Of a stretch of DNA of 64,000 bases, positions 45,711 through 54,269 are shown piece by piece. Positions within the stretch are counted from its first letter, which is position 1; every line of letters begins with the position of its first letter. This stretch comes from DASQPR01 sp963797675. GTDB taxonomy: Bacteria > Actinomycetota > Actinomycetes > Mycobacteriales > Micromonosporaceae. The stretch spans positions 496,001-560,000 of the forward strand of contig CAWCQQ010000006.1 in the NCBI GenBank assembly GCA_963797675.1, given 5' to 3'. The translations under genes and the position numbers were made by a program. A model generated the notes under the pieces. That model saw only the letters and a program-made list of their open reading frames with translations, did no database searches and was not told the origin of the DNA.

Positions 45711-45733
45711 ACATAGCCTGATATGGGGCCCTA

Positions 45734-45763
45734 GGGGCCGGACCGACTGCTCGGACCGGCCCC
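45734..45763 (-). terminator. Stem-loop terminator of the GH55-like gene
   Basis: GGGGCCGGACCGA (45734-45746) pairs with 45751-45763 with one mismatch and a 4-base loop, 27 bases past the stop of the minus-strand gene. Confidence 0.65.
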
Positions 45764-45789
45764 GCGGATGGGGAAGAAGGCTGGTCAGC

Positions 45790-47997
45790 TCACGGGAAGC
45801 TGACCAGGTAGACGTTGTTGGTCGTGGGGTTCGCCGGTCCGCCGGTGTTGTTGATGATGTGGGAGATGGTGCCCACCCCACCGAGCGAGACGACCGCCAT
45901 GTCGTGGAACTTCACGCCCGCGACCGCCGGTACTTCGAACGAGTGCAGTGACGTCACCGCCGGATTCACGTTGAAGTAGCAGTAGCTGCCCAGCCCCCAC
46001 GCCTCGAAGGTGGTGACGCCCGAGGCCACCTTGATGGCGGGGTAGCCGTTCTGCGTGCCGTTCATCCACGCGGCCTGGTTCGGCGGGTCGTACGGCATCT
46101 CGTTTTGGAAGAATATGATCTTTCCGTTGGCGCCGTTCCAGACCACCTCGTTCTTCTGGTAGTGCTCGACGAACAGGCCGGTCGCGAGCACGTTGTCGCC
46201 GTTGACGGTCAGCCCGTTGTCCGCCGTGTTGACGGTCCAGCCGATGCCGCTGCCGTGGTCGGCGCGCCACGCCCAGGTGTGGTCGATGATGGTGTTGTTG
46301 GTGTTGACCACCAGGCTGTTGGTGGCCTTGCCGGCGACCATGCCACCGATGCGGAAGAACACGTCCTGGACCGTCGTGGGATTGCCCGCGTGGCTCACCG
46401 AGGTCTTCGCCAGGCCCACCTTCAGCAGGGTGTCGCTGTTGGTGGTACCGGCGTCGAACAGCAGGCCCTTGAGCCGCACGCCATCGACGTCGGCGACGTC
46501 CATCGCATTGACGCCACCGTCCGGAATGATGGTCGGGTAGCCGATGCCGAGGACCACCGTGTTCGCCTTGGTCACGTGCAGCGTCTGGTTCACGTGGTAG
46601 ATGCCCGGCGTGAAGAAGACGTTGCAGCCGTTGGCGAGCGCGGTATTGATCGTCGCGGCGGAGTCACCCTCGTGCGCGACGTAGAAGGTGCTCATCGGCA
46701 CCGACGTGCCCGGGGTCGAGCCGCTGGCCCAGCTGGGTCCCGACGCGTTGGTACGCAACGAGGGCAGGAAGACGCGGTACTTGCCGGACGAGTCGATGTA
46801 CAGGTAGGGCACGTCGCGTGACACCGGGGTGGTCGCCAGCGTGGTGTATCGGGGACCGGCCGCGGCGGTGTTGAAGTTGGTGGCCGGGGCGCCGCCGACG
46901 CCGGAGAACACCATGTTCCAGTTGGAGCCGTCCCACGCGCCGAATGTGCTGTCGCGGGAGTACCACTGCTGCTGCGAAGCGGACTCGACGGTGCCGTCGA
47001 CCTTGGTGTCCGCGATGTAGCCGCCGCTGGCCCAGCCGTAGCTGGCCGGGTACAGGTTGAGGCCGCCGATGACGTGGACGCGCCGGAATGGTGCCGCCTG
47101 AGCGACGGCCCAGCGGTCGGCTCCACCGAGCGTGTTGATCGAAAGGTTCTCGATCGAGCGCCAGAAGTTCTGCGTCGCGTTGCCGGCATCGCTCGCGTTG
47201 AACGCGTCGACCGTGACGGCGCCGTTGATGCGTACGTCGTCGGGGTTCTGGCCGACACCGAGGATCGAGGTGTTGAATCCGATGTTGGCGCCGACCACGT
47301 ACGGCGTGGTGCTGGGCTTGAAGATCTCGGCGTCCCGGCGGGTCCCGAATTGCGAGGTGGCCGTGTCCTTCTGCGCGTTGAAGATGCTGTCCAGCGACGC
47401 CTGGATCGCTGCGTCGGTCATCGTGTGGTCGTAGATGTGCACGTTGGGCCCGAAGTTCGGCGTGTCCGAGTAGGTCGGGCAGGTGCCGGTCGGCGGGGGC
47501 GTCGTCGTCATCGCGAACGCCTGGGCCCCGGTGCCGTTGCAGTCCCAGATTTCCAGCCGGGTTCCGTTGGCGGTGGCGCCGCCGGGTGAGTCCATGCACC
47601 GGCCGGAGTTGGGGTTCTTCAGCGACCCGTTGGCCTGGGCGACCCAGGTCTGGGCGCCGGTGCCGTTGCAGTCCCAGAGCTGCAACTTGACGCCGTTGGC
47701 GGTCCCTGCGCTGGTGATGTCGAGGCAGCGACCGATCGTGGTAAGGGCGGTGCCGCTCCAGGTCCAGTGCTGGTCGGCGGCGGTGGCCTGGCAGTCCCAG
47801 AGTTGCACCGCCGCGCCATTGACACCCGTGTCGTCGCCGGCGACATCGACGCACTTGCTGCCGGGGCCGATGATCGTGTTGCCGGTGACGGCGGCCGCGG
47901 CCGGGGCCGAGGGGATGACGGTCAGACCGATGGCGGCGACGACGCTGACGAGCGTCGTCACCAATGAAATTCTTCGCATACGTGGCACGGTTCTCAT
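45790..47997 (-). CDS. Secreted pectate-lyase-fold (GH55-like) glucanase with N-terminal ricin-B lectin
   Basis: The protein has 735 residues. GGTAGG precedes ATG 47997. A signal peptide (RRISLVTTLVSVV, cleavage near APAAAA) leads to a ricin-B beta-trefoil (GSKCVDVAGDD, LQLWDCNGTGAQ repeats, to about residue 170). A right-handed beta-helix of about 540 residues follows with FGPNVHIYDHTM, FFTPGIYHVNQTLHV and HTWAWRADHGSG, like GH55 exo-beta-1,3-glucanases. The lectin anchors the enzyme to glycan. It is divergent from GH16 and GH64 genes bearing the same lectin. A LacI-type box lies 59 bases upstream. Confidence 0.83.
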   Translation of the reverse strand: MRTVPRMRRISLVTTLVSVVAAIGLTVIPSAPAAAAVTGNTIIGPGSKCVDVAGDDTGVNGAAVQLWDCQATAADQHWTWSGTALTTIGRCLDITSAGTANGVKLQLWDCNGTGAQTWVAQANGSLKNPNSGRCMDSPGGATANGTRLEIWDCNGTGAQAFAMTTTPPPTGTCPTYSDTPNFGPNVHIYDHTMTDAAIQASLDSIFNAQKDTATSQFGTRRDAEIFKPSTTPYVVGANIGFNTSILGVGQNPDDVRINGAVTVDAFNASDAGNATQNFWRSIENLSINTLGGADRWAVAQAAPFRRVHVIGGLNLYPASYGWASGGYIADTKVDGTVESASQQQWYSRDSTFGAWDGSNWNMVFSGVGGAPATNFNTAAAGPRYTTLATTPVSRDVPYLYIDSSGKYRVFLPSLRTNASGPSWASGSTPGTSVPMSTFYVAHEGDSAATINTALANGCNVFFTPGIYHVNQTLHVTKANTVVLGIGYPTIIPDGGVNAMDVADVDGVRLKGLLFDAGTTNSDTLLKVGLAKTSVSHAGNPTTVQDVFFRIGGMVAGKATNSLVVNTNNTIIDHTWAWRADHGSGIGWTVNTADNGLTVNGDNVLATGLFVEHYQKNEVVWNGANGKIIFFQNEMPYDPPNQAAWMNGTQNGYPAIKVASGVTTFEAWGLGSYCYFNVNPAVTSLHSFEVPAVAGVKFHDMAVVSLGGVGTISHIINNTGGPANPTTNNVYLVSFP

Positions 47998-48055
47998 GTG
48001 GCCTACCTGTCTGAGGAGGGCGCGACCGTTGGGGCGGCGCGTCGTGCGACCAGCT

Positions 48056-48069
48056 GTAAACGTTTCCGG
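48056..48069 (-). promoter_or_regulatory. LacI-type operator box, copy 1
   Basis: GTAAACGTTTCCGG, with the palindromic core AAACGTTT typical of LacI-family sugar repressors. The same 14 bases recur inverted at 48549-48562 in front of the divergent GH16 gene. The 597-bp gap between the genes also holds the site at 48241-48254 and a weak TTGACA-N18-CAACAT promoter at 48383-48412 on the plus strand. Confidence 0.6.
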
Positions 48070-48240
48070 AGAACCCAGGCGGTGGATGCCGCGACGCCCG
48101 AACCAGGCGACGGGGTCGATGATCGGCGGTAGCCAATGCATGGGCGGTGGCGGAGTGCGTGATTGGGCAGCTTGCGGGCAGTGTGTGGCGTCCCGGATCG
48201 CAGTGAGCCGGGACCACCGGGACGGGTTGTCGCATCCAGC

Positions 48241-48254
48241 TGAGAGCGCTCTCA
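48241..48254. promoter_or_regulatory. CebR-like palindromic operator
   Basis: TGAGAGCGCTCTCA is a perfect 14-bp palindrome and differs from the CebR/CelR box TGGGAGCGCTCCCA at two symmetric positions. CebR-type LacI regulators sense beta-glucan oligosaccharides. Confidence 0.6.
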
Positions 48255-48548
48255 GGTACTGGCGTACATGTTGCGGGCGGGTTTCGGCGATGTCAAGTAG
48301 CGACGAGCGCCGATTTGTTATCACCGACGTGCGGCGCTGACCGGCCAAGGGGCTGGCCGCGGCAATTGACTGAGGTCACTGCTTGACAATCGCGGACATG
48401 TGCCCGCAACATTTAGGAAAGTTGTGAGATCGTTCTCCTTCTCTTCGATGCCTGCGGCTCCGGCGGATCGTCTCTCGCTCGGTGTCGACCCAGGTAGATG
48501 CCCCGGAACAGCCTGACCACCAACGTCATCGAGCGTCGCACCGCATGC

Positions 48549-48562
48549 CCGGAAACGTTTAC
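48549..48562 (+). promoter_or_regulatory. LacI-type operator box, copy 2
   Basis: CCGGAAACGTTTAC, the exact reverse complement of the box at 48056-48069, 32 bases before the GH16 start. Confidence 0.6.
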
Positions 48563-48594
48563 GGAGCAGGCCCGAACCCCAGGAAGGCTCCGTC

Positions 48595-49920
48595 ATGCGA
48601 TTAACCGCCCGTCTTACCCGGCCCGCCGCCGTGCGCTTCGCGGCATTGGCCACTCTCGCGCTGGCCGTCACACTTGCGCCGGTCACTATTGCCCAGCCCG
48701 CCGCAGCGGCCCCGGCGCCGCCCGCCGGATTCACCCTGACCTGGGCCGACGACATGAACGGCGCGGCGAACACCGGCGCCGCCACCAGCCTGTACAAGTA
48801 CGACACCGGCACCGGCGTCTTCGGTACCGGCGAGATCGAGACGATGACGACCAGCACGTCCAACGTCCACTACGACGGCAGTGGGCATCTCATCATCACG
48901 GCGCTGCACACGGGCACCGATCCGAACAGCGGCTGGACGTCGGGCCGCATCGAGACGCAGGCCGCCACGTTCGGAGCGGCACCCGGCGGCGTCGTCCGGA
49001 TCGAGTCGGTACTTCAGCAGCCGAACGTCTCGACCGCCAACGGCGCCGGCTACTGGCCGGCGTTCTGGATGCTCGGTGCGGGGCTGCGTAGCGGCGGCAC
49101 CTGGCCGGGTATCGGCGAAGTCGACGCGATGGAGGACATCAACGGGCGCAGCTCGGAGTTCGGCACCCTCCACTGTGGCGTCAGCCCCGGCGGACCCTGC
49201 AACGAGAGCACCGGCATCGGCAGCGGTGAGCGCGCCTGCGGTGGCTGCCAGACCGGCTTCCATGACTACGCGGTCGAGATCGACCGGTCTAAGTCACCGG
49301 AGCAGATCCGCTGGTACCTCGACGGCAACAACTTCTTCACCATCAACGCCACCCAGGTCGACGCCACCACCTGGGCCAACGCCGTTGACCACCCGTTCTT
49401 CATCATTTACGACCTCGCCATCGGCGGCGGGTTCCCGGCCGCGTTCGGCGGTGGGCCCAACGGCTCAACCGTCTCCGGCGGCTCGATGGTGATCGACTCG
49501 GTCGCGGTCTACAACAAAGGCCCGGCATCCTCCGGCGGCGCCACCACGATCACCGGCCCGGGTGGCAAGTGCGTCGATGTCAGCGGCGACGACATCGGCG
49601 TCAACAACGCGGCGGTCCAGCTGTGGGACTGCCAGAGCGGCGCCGTCGACCAACACTGGACCTGGAACGGCACGGCGCTCCAGACCCTCGGTCGCTGCCT
49701 CGATGTGGTGAGCGGCGGCACGGCCAACGGGACCAAGCTGCAGCTTTATGACTGCAACGGGACCGGCGCACAGCAGTGGGTCGCCCAATCCGACGGCTCG
49801 CTCAAGAATCCGCAATCAGGCCGGTGCATGGACTCGCCGAGCGGCGCGACCGCCAACGGCACCCGCCTGCAGATCTGGGACTGCAACGGCACCGCTGCTC
49901 AGAAGTTCCACAAGAACTGA
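48595..49920 (+). CDS. Secreted GH16 glucanase with C-terminal ricin-B lectin
   Basis: The protein has 441 residues. Signal peptide residues 1-39 (cleavage near PAAAA). The GH16 jelly-roll has the catalytic signature GEVDAMEDI (E-x-D-x-x-E), preceded by YWPAFWML. From about residue 310 a ricin-B trefoil (KCVDVSGDD, QLWDCQSGAVDQHW, ending AQKFHKN) binds glycan. Probably an endo-beta-1,3-glucanase. AGGAAGG lies 8 bases before ATG 48595. A perfect hairpin separates it from GH64. Confidence 0.92.
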   Translation: MRLTARLTRPAAVRFAALATLALAVTLAPVTIAQPAAAAPAPPAGFTLTWADDMNGAANTGAATSLYKYDTGTGVFGTGEIETMTTSTSNVHYDGSGHLIITALHTGTDPNSGWTSGRIETQAATFGAAPGGVVRIESVLQQPNVSTANGAGYWPAFWMLGAGLRSGGTWPGIGEVDAMEDINGRSSEFGTLHCGVSPGGPCNESTGIGSGERACGGCQTGFHDYAVEIDRSKSPEQIRWYLDGNNFFTINATQVDATTWANAVDHPFFIIYDLAIGGGFPAAFGGGPNGSTVSGGSMVIDSVAVYNKGPASSGGATTITGPGGKCVDVSGDDIGVNNAAVQLWDCQSGAVDQHWTWNGTALQTLGRCLDVVSGGTANGTKLQLYDCNGTGAQQWVAQSDGSLKNPQSGRCMDSPSGATANGTRLQIWDCNGTAAQKFHKN

Positions 49921-49925
49921 CCATG

Positions 49926-49955
49926 GGCGCGGCGCCGGGGACCCGGCGCCGCGCC
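49926..49955 (+). terminator. Perfect 14-bp intercistronic hairpin between GH16 and GH64 genes
   Basis: GGCGCGGCGCCGGG (49926-49939) pairs fully with 49942-49955, leaving an extremely tight loop. It may terminate or cut read-through into GH64. Confidence 0.6.
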
Positions 49956-49957
49956 AA

Positions 49958-49971
49958 CCTTTCGGGAAAGG
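49958..49971 (+). promoter_or_regulatory. Small hairpin covering the GH64 ribosome-binding site
   Basis: CCTTT-CGGG-AAAGG pairs part of the AAAGGAG ribosome site that serves ATG 49981. It could limit translation. Confidence 0.35.
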
Positions 49972-49980
49972 AGTCGAAGT

Positions 49981-51615
49981 ATGCGTCTATCCATTCCGCG
50001 CCGAAGAGCATTGATTGGCGTCGTCGTGGCAGTGCAGGCTCTCGCGATGATGATCGGCGTTCAACCGGCCGCGGCCGCCACGGCGCAACTGCCGTTCACC
50101 GTCACGAACAACTCGGGGCGCGGTGACGCGACCTACATCTACGTGATGGCACGCAATCTGAGCACCGGCGCTCAGGGCTACGTCGACTCGGGCGGCACCT
50201 GGCGGGCGTTTTCCTTCCCGGGCTCGATCCCGCCCGGTCAGCCCAACCCGGCGGCGCCGGACGTATCGATCGGTGGGCCGGCCAACGGCGCCAGCAAGGT
50301 GATCACGCTGCCGCCGAACCTTTCCGGCGGGCGCATCTACGTGTCGATGGGCGCGAAGCTGCAGTTCTTCTTGACCACGAACGGTCTTGTCGAACCCGCG
50401 TCGTGGGTCGCCACCGACCCCAACCACGACATCCTGTACGACTGGGCCGAGTTCTCCCGCGTCGGCAGCGCCATCTTCATCAACACCACCACCGTCGACA
50501 TGTTCAGCGTGCCGATGTCGGTCAGCGTCACGGCGACCAACGGCACCACCCAGACCCAGGGCATCACGGCGGGCCGTACCAGTGTCATGAATGCGATCTC
50601 CGCACTCGGTGGCGACTGGGCGAAGCTGATCTACACCCGACCGTCCGACGGGCTGCCGCTGCGCGCGCTCGCCCCGATCCACGGTCTGCAGAACGGCGTC
50701 TTCAGCAGCACGTACCTCGACGCGTACATCTCGGCCGCGTGGTCGTACTACGCCAGCCACACGCTGACCGTGGACACGTCGCTGGGTACCTTCACCGGCA
50801 CCGTCTCCGGGACCAACATGACCTTCAAAGACGGTTCCGGCAACGTGATCGGCACGCTCCCGAGGCCGAGTACCAGTGATGTCTTCGGGTGCAGCGGCGC
50901 CACCCAGCCGGCTGGGCAGCCCAACGAGACGGCGATCCTCGCGGTCGGCGCCCGGGTCTGCGCCGCCATTCATCGGGCGACGCTGTCCACCGCCAGCCGG
51001 GTGATGTTCGACCGGCAGCCGACCACGGACGCGTCGCAGTTCTATCTACAAAGCGCGTCTGACCTGTACTCCAAGACGATCCACACGTTCGGGCTGAACG
51101 GCTTGGCGTACGGGTTCTCCTACGACGACGTCGGCTCCTTCGCGCCGGTCATCGACCAGCCGGACCCGGCGTCCGGCGCGCTGACGATCGGCTCGTTCGG
51201 CACCGGCGGCGGCGGGGGCGGGGGCGGCAGCACGGCGACGACGATTACCGGGCCGGGCAACAAGTGCGTTGACGTCAGCGGCGATGACACGGGCACCAAC
51301 GGTGCCGCCGTCCAGCTCTGGGACTGCCAAAGCGGCGCGGTTGACCAGCACTGGACGTGGAGCGGCACCGCCCTCACCACGCTCGGCCGCTGCCTCGACG
51401 TCGTCAGCGGCGGTACGGCTAACGGCGTCAAGCTGCAGCTCTGGGACTGCAACGGCACCGGCGCCCAGAACTGGGTCGTCCAGGCCGACGGCTCGATCAA
51501 GAATCCGCAGTCCGGCCGGTGCATGGACTCACCCGGCGGTGCCACCGCCAACGGCACCCGTCTGGAGATCTGGGACTGCAACGGCACCGCCGCCCAGAAG
51601 TTCCACAAGAACTGA
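49981..51615 (+). CDS. Secreted GH64 beta-1,3-glucanase with C-terminal ricin-B lectin
   Basis: The protein has 544 residues. Signal peptide residues 1-33. The GH64 domain has FTVTNNSGRG, ILYDWAEFS (catalytic Glu), TTVDMFSVPM (catalytic Asp) and YGFSYDDVGSF. The family releases laminaripentaose from beta-1,3-glucan. A Gly8 linker (near residue 405) joins a ricin-B trefoil nearly identical to that of the GH16 neighbour. AAAGGAG precedes ATG 49981. With GH16 and the GH55-like enzyme it forms an endo/exo set for laminarin or fungal cell-wall glucan. Confidence 0.93.
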   Translation: MRLSIPRRRALIGVVVAVQALAMMIGVQPAAAATAQLPFTVTNNSGRGDATYIYVMARNLSTGAQGYVDSGGTWRAFSFPGSIPPGQPNPAAPDVSIGGPANGASKVITLPPNLSGGRIYVSMGAKLQFFLTTNGLVEPASWVATDPNHDILYDWAEFSRVGSAIFINTTTVDMFSVPMSVSVTATNGTTQTQGITAGRTSVMNAISALGGDWAKLIYTRPSDGLPLRALAPIHGLQNGVFSSTYLDAYISAAWSYYASHTLTVDTSLGTFTGTVSGTNMTFKDGSGNVIGTLPRPSTSDVFGCSGATQPAGQPNETAILAVGARVCAAIHRATLSTASRVMFDRQPTTDASQFYLQSASDLYSKTIHTFGLNGLAYGFSYDDVGSFAPVIDQPDPASGALTIGSFGTGGGGGGGGSTATTITGPGNKCVDVSGDDTGTNGAAVQLWDCQSGAVDQHWTWSGTALTTLGRCLDVVSGGTANGVKLQLWDCNGTGAQNWVVQADGSIKNPQSGRCMDSPGGATANGTRLEIWDCNGTAAQKFHKN

Positions 51616-51630
51616 CCTGGGCAGTAGATA

Positions 51631-51667
51631 CGGAAGCGGGTGCGACCAGGGCCGCACCCGCTTTCCG
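51631..51667 (+). terminator. Stem-loop terminator after GH64
   Basis: CGGAAGCGGGTGCG (51631-51644) pairs with 51653-51667 with one bulged T, 15 bases past the stop. Confidence 0.7.
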
Positions 51668-51735
51668 TGCAGGCTTGCCGAAAACATGTACAGCTCAATC
51701 AAGCCAAAGTGGAACGGAAAGGTTAGCGTCATGCC

Positions 51736-52569
51736 GTGAAGTTTGCGGTGGTCCTTGGCGCAGCGGGCGACGGACGAGATCCTCGTGGACTCGCCTGGAT
51801 GGCGACATTGGCCGAAGACGCGGGGTGGGACGCGGTCTTCCTAGAGGACTACCTCGTCTACCAGGGCCGGTCGGATCTTCCTACCTTCGACCCGTGGATC
51901 TGCCTGTCCGCGATCGCGATGACGACCCGGTCGATCCGGCTGGGGATCACCGTGACGCCGGTGCCGATCCGCAAGCCGTGGGAGCTCGCCGCGCAGGCGG
52001 TGTCGGTCGATCATGTGTCGGGCGGCCGGCTGATTCTCGGCGTCGGTCTGGGCGACGGCTCGGTGCCGGCCCTCCGTACCGGGGCGGCGCCGGTGAACGT
52101 GCGGACCCGCGCCGAGCTGCTCGACGAGAGTCTGACGATCATCGACGCACTCTGGACCGGAAAGCCGCTGCAGCACAGCGGGAAGCACTACGTGGTCGAC
52201 GGGTTGCGACTGGCGGCGACGCCGGTCCAGCAACCCCGGATTCCGATCTGGGTCGGCGGCGACCTACTGATTCCCGGCGTACGGAGGCGAGTGTCCCGGT
52301 GGGACGGCGCCTGCGTCTACAAGGGACCGCCCGGCGACAGTCAGCCGGTGACGCCCGGCGACATCCGAGACCTCCGGGACTTTGTCAACCACCGGCCGGG
52401 CGGCGCCGACGGGTTCGACATCAAGGTCAGCAGCAGCAGCGCCGACCCGCAGCGACTGGCCGAATTCGCGGACGCCGGCGCGACCTGGTGTACGCACTGG
52501 ATTCCGCCGGGCACGGTCGCGGAGACACGAGCGATTATCGCCGCCGGACCGAATGGTGTGGAAAACTAG
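51736..52569 (+). CDS. LLM-class flavin-dependent oxidoreductase
   Basis: The protein has 277 residues. It starts MKFAVVLGAAGDGRDPRGL and has TTRSIRLGITVTPVPIRKPW, then GRLILGVGLGD and PIWVGG, the luciferase-like TIM-barrel pattern. Uses FMN or F420; substrate unknown. GTG 51736 is the start; GGAAAGG lies about 13 bases upstream. Shorter than most family members (about 300-340). Confidence 0.85.
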   Translation: MKFAVVLGAAGDGRDPRGLAWMATLAEDAGWDAVFLEDYLVYQGRSDLPTFDPWICLSAIAMTTRSIRLGITVTPVPIRKPWELAAQAVSVDHVSGGRLILGVGLGDGSVPALRTGAAPVNVRTRAELLDESLTIIDALWTGKPLQHSGKHYVVDGLRLAATPVQQPRIPIWVGGDLLIPGVRRRVSRWDGACVYKGPPGDSQPVTPGDIRDLRDFVNHRPGGADGFDIKVSSSSADPQRLAEFADAGATWCTHWIPPGTVAETRAIIAAGPNGVEN

Positions 52570-52622
52570 GCAGATGTCCGACGAGAAACCTGACGAGAGA
52601 ACCTCAGCGAGGAGGAGTCATC

Positions 52623-53075
52623 GTGGCCGGCATTATCGCTACGGCAGAAACGGACATCTGGGCATCACCGGAGCGGGTCTGGCAGGGCCTGACGGACCCG
52701 GAGATGATCAAGCAATACATGTTCGGCTCGCAGGTCGAAACGGACTGGAAGCAGGGCGGTCCGATTCGCTGGAAGGGCGAGTACGAGGGCAAGACGTACG
52801 AGGACAAGGGCGAGATCCTTGACATCGAGGCGAATCGGCGGCTCACCGTCACGCACTTCAGCCCGCTCAGCGGACAGAAGGACGAGCCGGCGAACTATCA
52901 CACGCTGAGCTACCGGCTGTCCGGCACAGGGGATACCACGCACGTCACGCTCAGCCAGGACAACAACGGCAGCGACGACGAAGCGCAGCACGCCCGGAAG
53001 AATTGGGAGACCGTCCTCAAGGGGCTGAAAGACACCGTCGAGCAGGGCTACAGCGGCCCGGCGCCGACCCGGTAA
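52623..53075 (+). CDS. AHSA1/SRPBCC family protein
   Basis: The protein has 150 residues. Pattern: ASPERVWQGLTDPEMIKQYM, DWKQGGPIRWKGEYEGK, KGEILDIEANRRLTVTH and the C-terminal WETVLKGLKDTVEQG. Helix-grip fold; role unknown. GTG 52623 has GAGGAGGAG 5 bases upstream. Its 3' end overlaps the convergent ATP-grasp gene by 28 bp. Confidence 0.87.
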   Translation: MAGIIATAETDIWASPERVWQGLTDPEMIKQYMFGSQVETDWKQGGPIRWKGEYEGKTYEDKGEILDIEANRRLTVTHFSPLSGQKDEPANYHTLSYRLSGTGDTTHVTLSQDNNGSDDEAQHARKNWETVLKGLKDTVEQGYSGPAPTR

Positions 53076-54269
53076 TCACGCGCGGTCGCCGCGATCGCGG
53101 CCTCGACCTCGGCCGACGTTGCGCCGCGGAACCGGAACCGGCCGCCGACATGCTCGTAGTACGCGTCGGCGGCCGGAATCACGTCGCCCGGGTGCAGGAG
53201 CTCCTCCGCGTACGGGCCGGGTGTGCGCCCGAGCATCGAGGTCGCCTCGACGATCCGGCAGGGCCTCGTGGCGGGTGCCGGGATCAGCAGCCAGCCGCCG
53301 ACCTCGCCGCCGGCCGCCCGGAACGGTTCCGGCCACGGTTGGGCGGCCTCGCCGAGGGCCAGCCGGAAGCCGGCCTCCATCAGGTCGTAGCCGTGGATCT
53401 CGCGCCACACGAACGGGATTTCGGCGCCGCCGACGCGCGCACCGACCTCGAGGAATGCGCAGTCTCCGGTGTCCCGGTCGACGAAGACCTCCAGATGGAA
53501 CATGGACGGTCCGTGCGACAGCGCCGCCATCGCCCGAGCCGTGAACGCGCCGATCGCGGCCACGATCCGGGGCTCGTCCTCCTCCACCGATCCGAGCACG
53601 TCACCGGAGCGGAAGCCGAGGCACGTGTTGACGTAACGGGACGCCCGGTACGGGCCGAGCCCGGTACCGTCGAAGTAGCCGTCGACGTGGTAGATCTGCC
53701 GCCCGTCGTACGCCTGGACCATCATCGCGCCGTCGGAGAAGTCCAGCGCCTCGCAGTCGTCCGGACGACTCGAGACGCGAGACGCCGGCGCTGGAACTGC
53801 CGATCCGCGGCTTGACGACCACCGGCCAACCGTGGTCGCGGGCGAATGCGCGTACCGCATCGGGGTTGGTGACCAGCTCGAATGCCGGCAGCGACACACC
53901 GGCCGCGGCCACCGCCTCGGCCATGATGAACTTGTCCCGAAAGCGCAGCAGATCGCCCGGCGACAGCCCGGCGCAGCCCCATTCCTGCCGGAGTTGTGCG
54001 GCGACCAGGAGATCGTCCTCCTTGAGCGCGATGATCCGGGTCGGGTGGCCGTGCACCTCGGCGAGCTGCTTGATCCGGTCGGCCACGGTCGCCAGGTCGT
54101 CGGTGGCCTCGACGAGCGTCACCTCGGCCGCCGCGGGGGAGACGGCGGACGCACCGACCTCGGTCGTGACGTATGTGACGGCGTTCGCCTCGTGGTCGAC
54201 GTAGCGCTCGTACTCCGCGTAGCGGGCGCGCCACCGGTGGATAACCACGATGTGCGGACGAGGCGTCAT
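53048..54269 (-). pseudogene. ATP-grasp ligase with one apparent frameshift
   Basis: Joined across a break near 53775 the protein has about 406 residues. Motifs: VVVKPRIGSSSAG (ATP loop), VQAYDGRQIYHVDGYFDG, and HLEVFVDRDTGDCAFLEVGARVGG split over 53400-53520 (metal-binding Glu residues). It should join a carboxylate to an amine through an acyl phosphate. ATG 54269 overlaps the stop of the second ATP-grasp gene as ATGA, so they form one operon. Frameshift: one extra or two missing bases in a repeated GTCTCG stretch. Confidence 0.8.
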
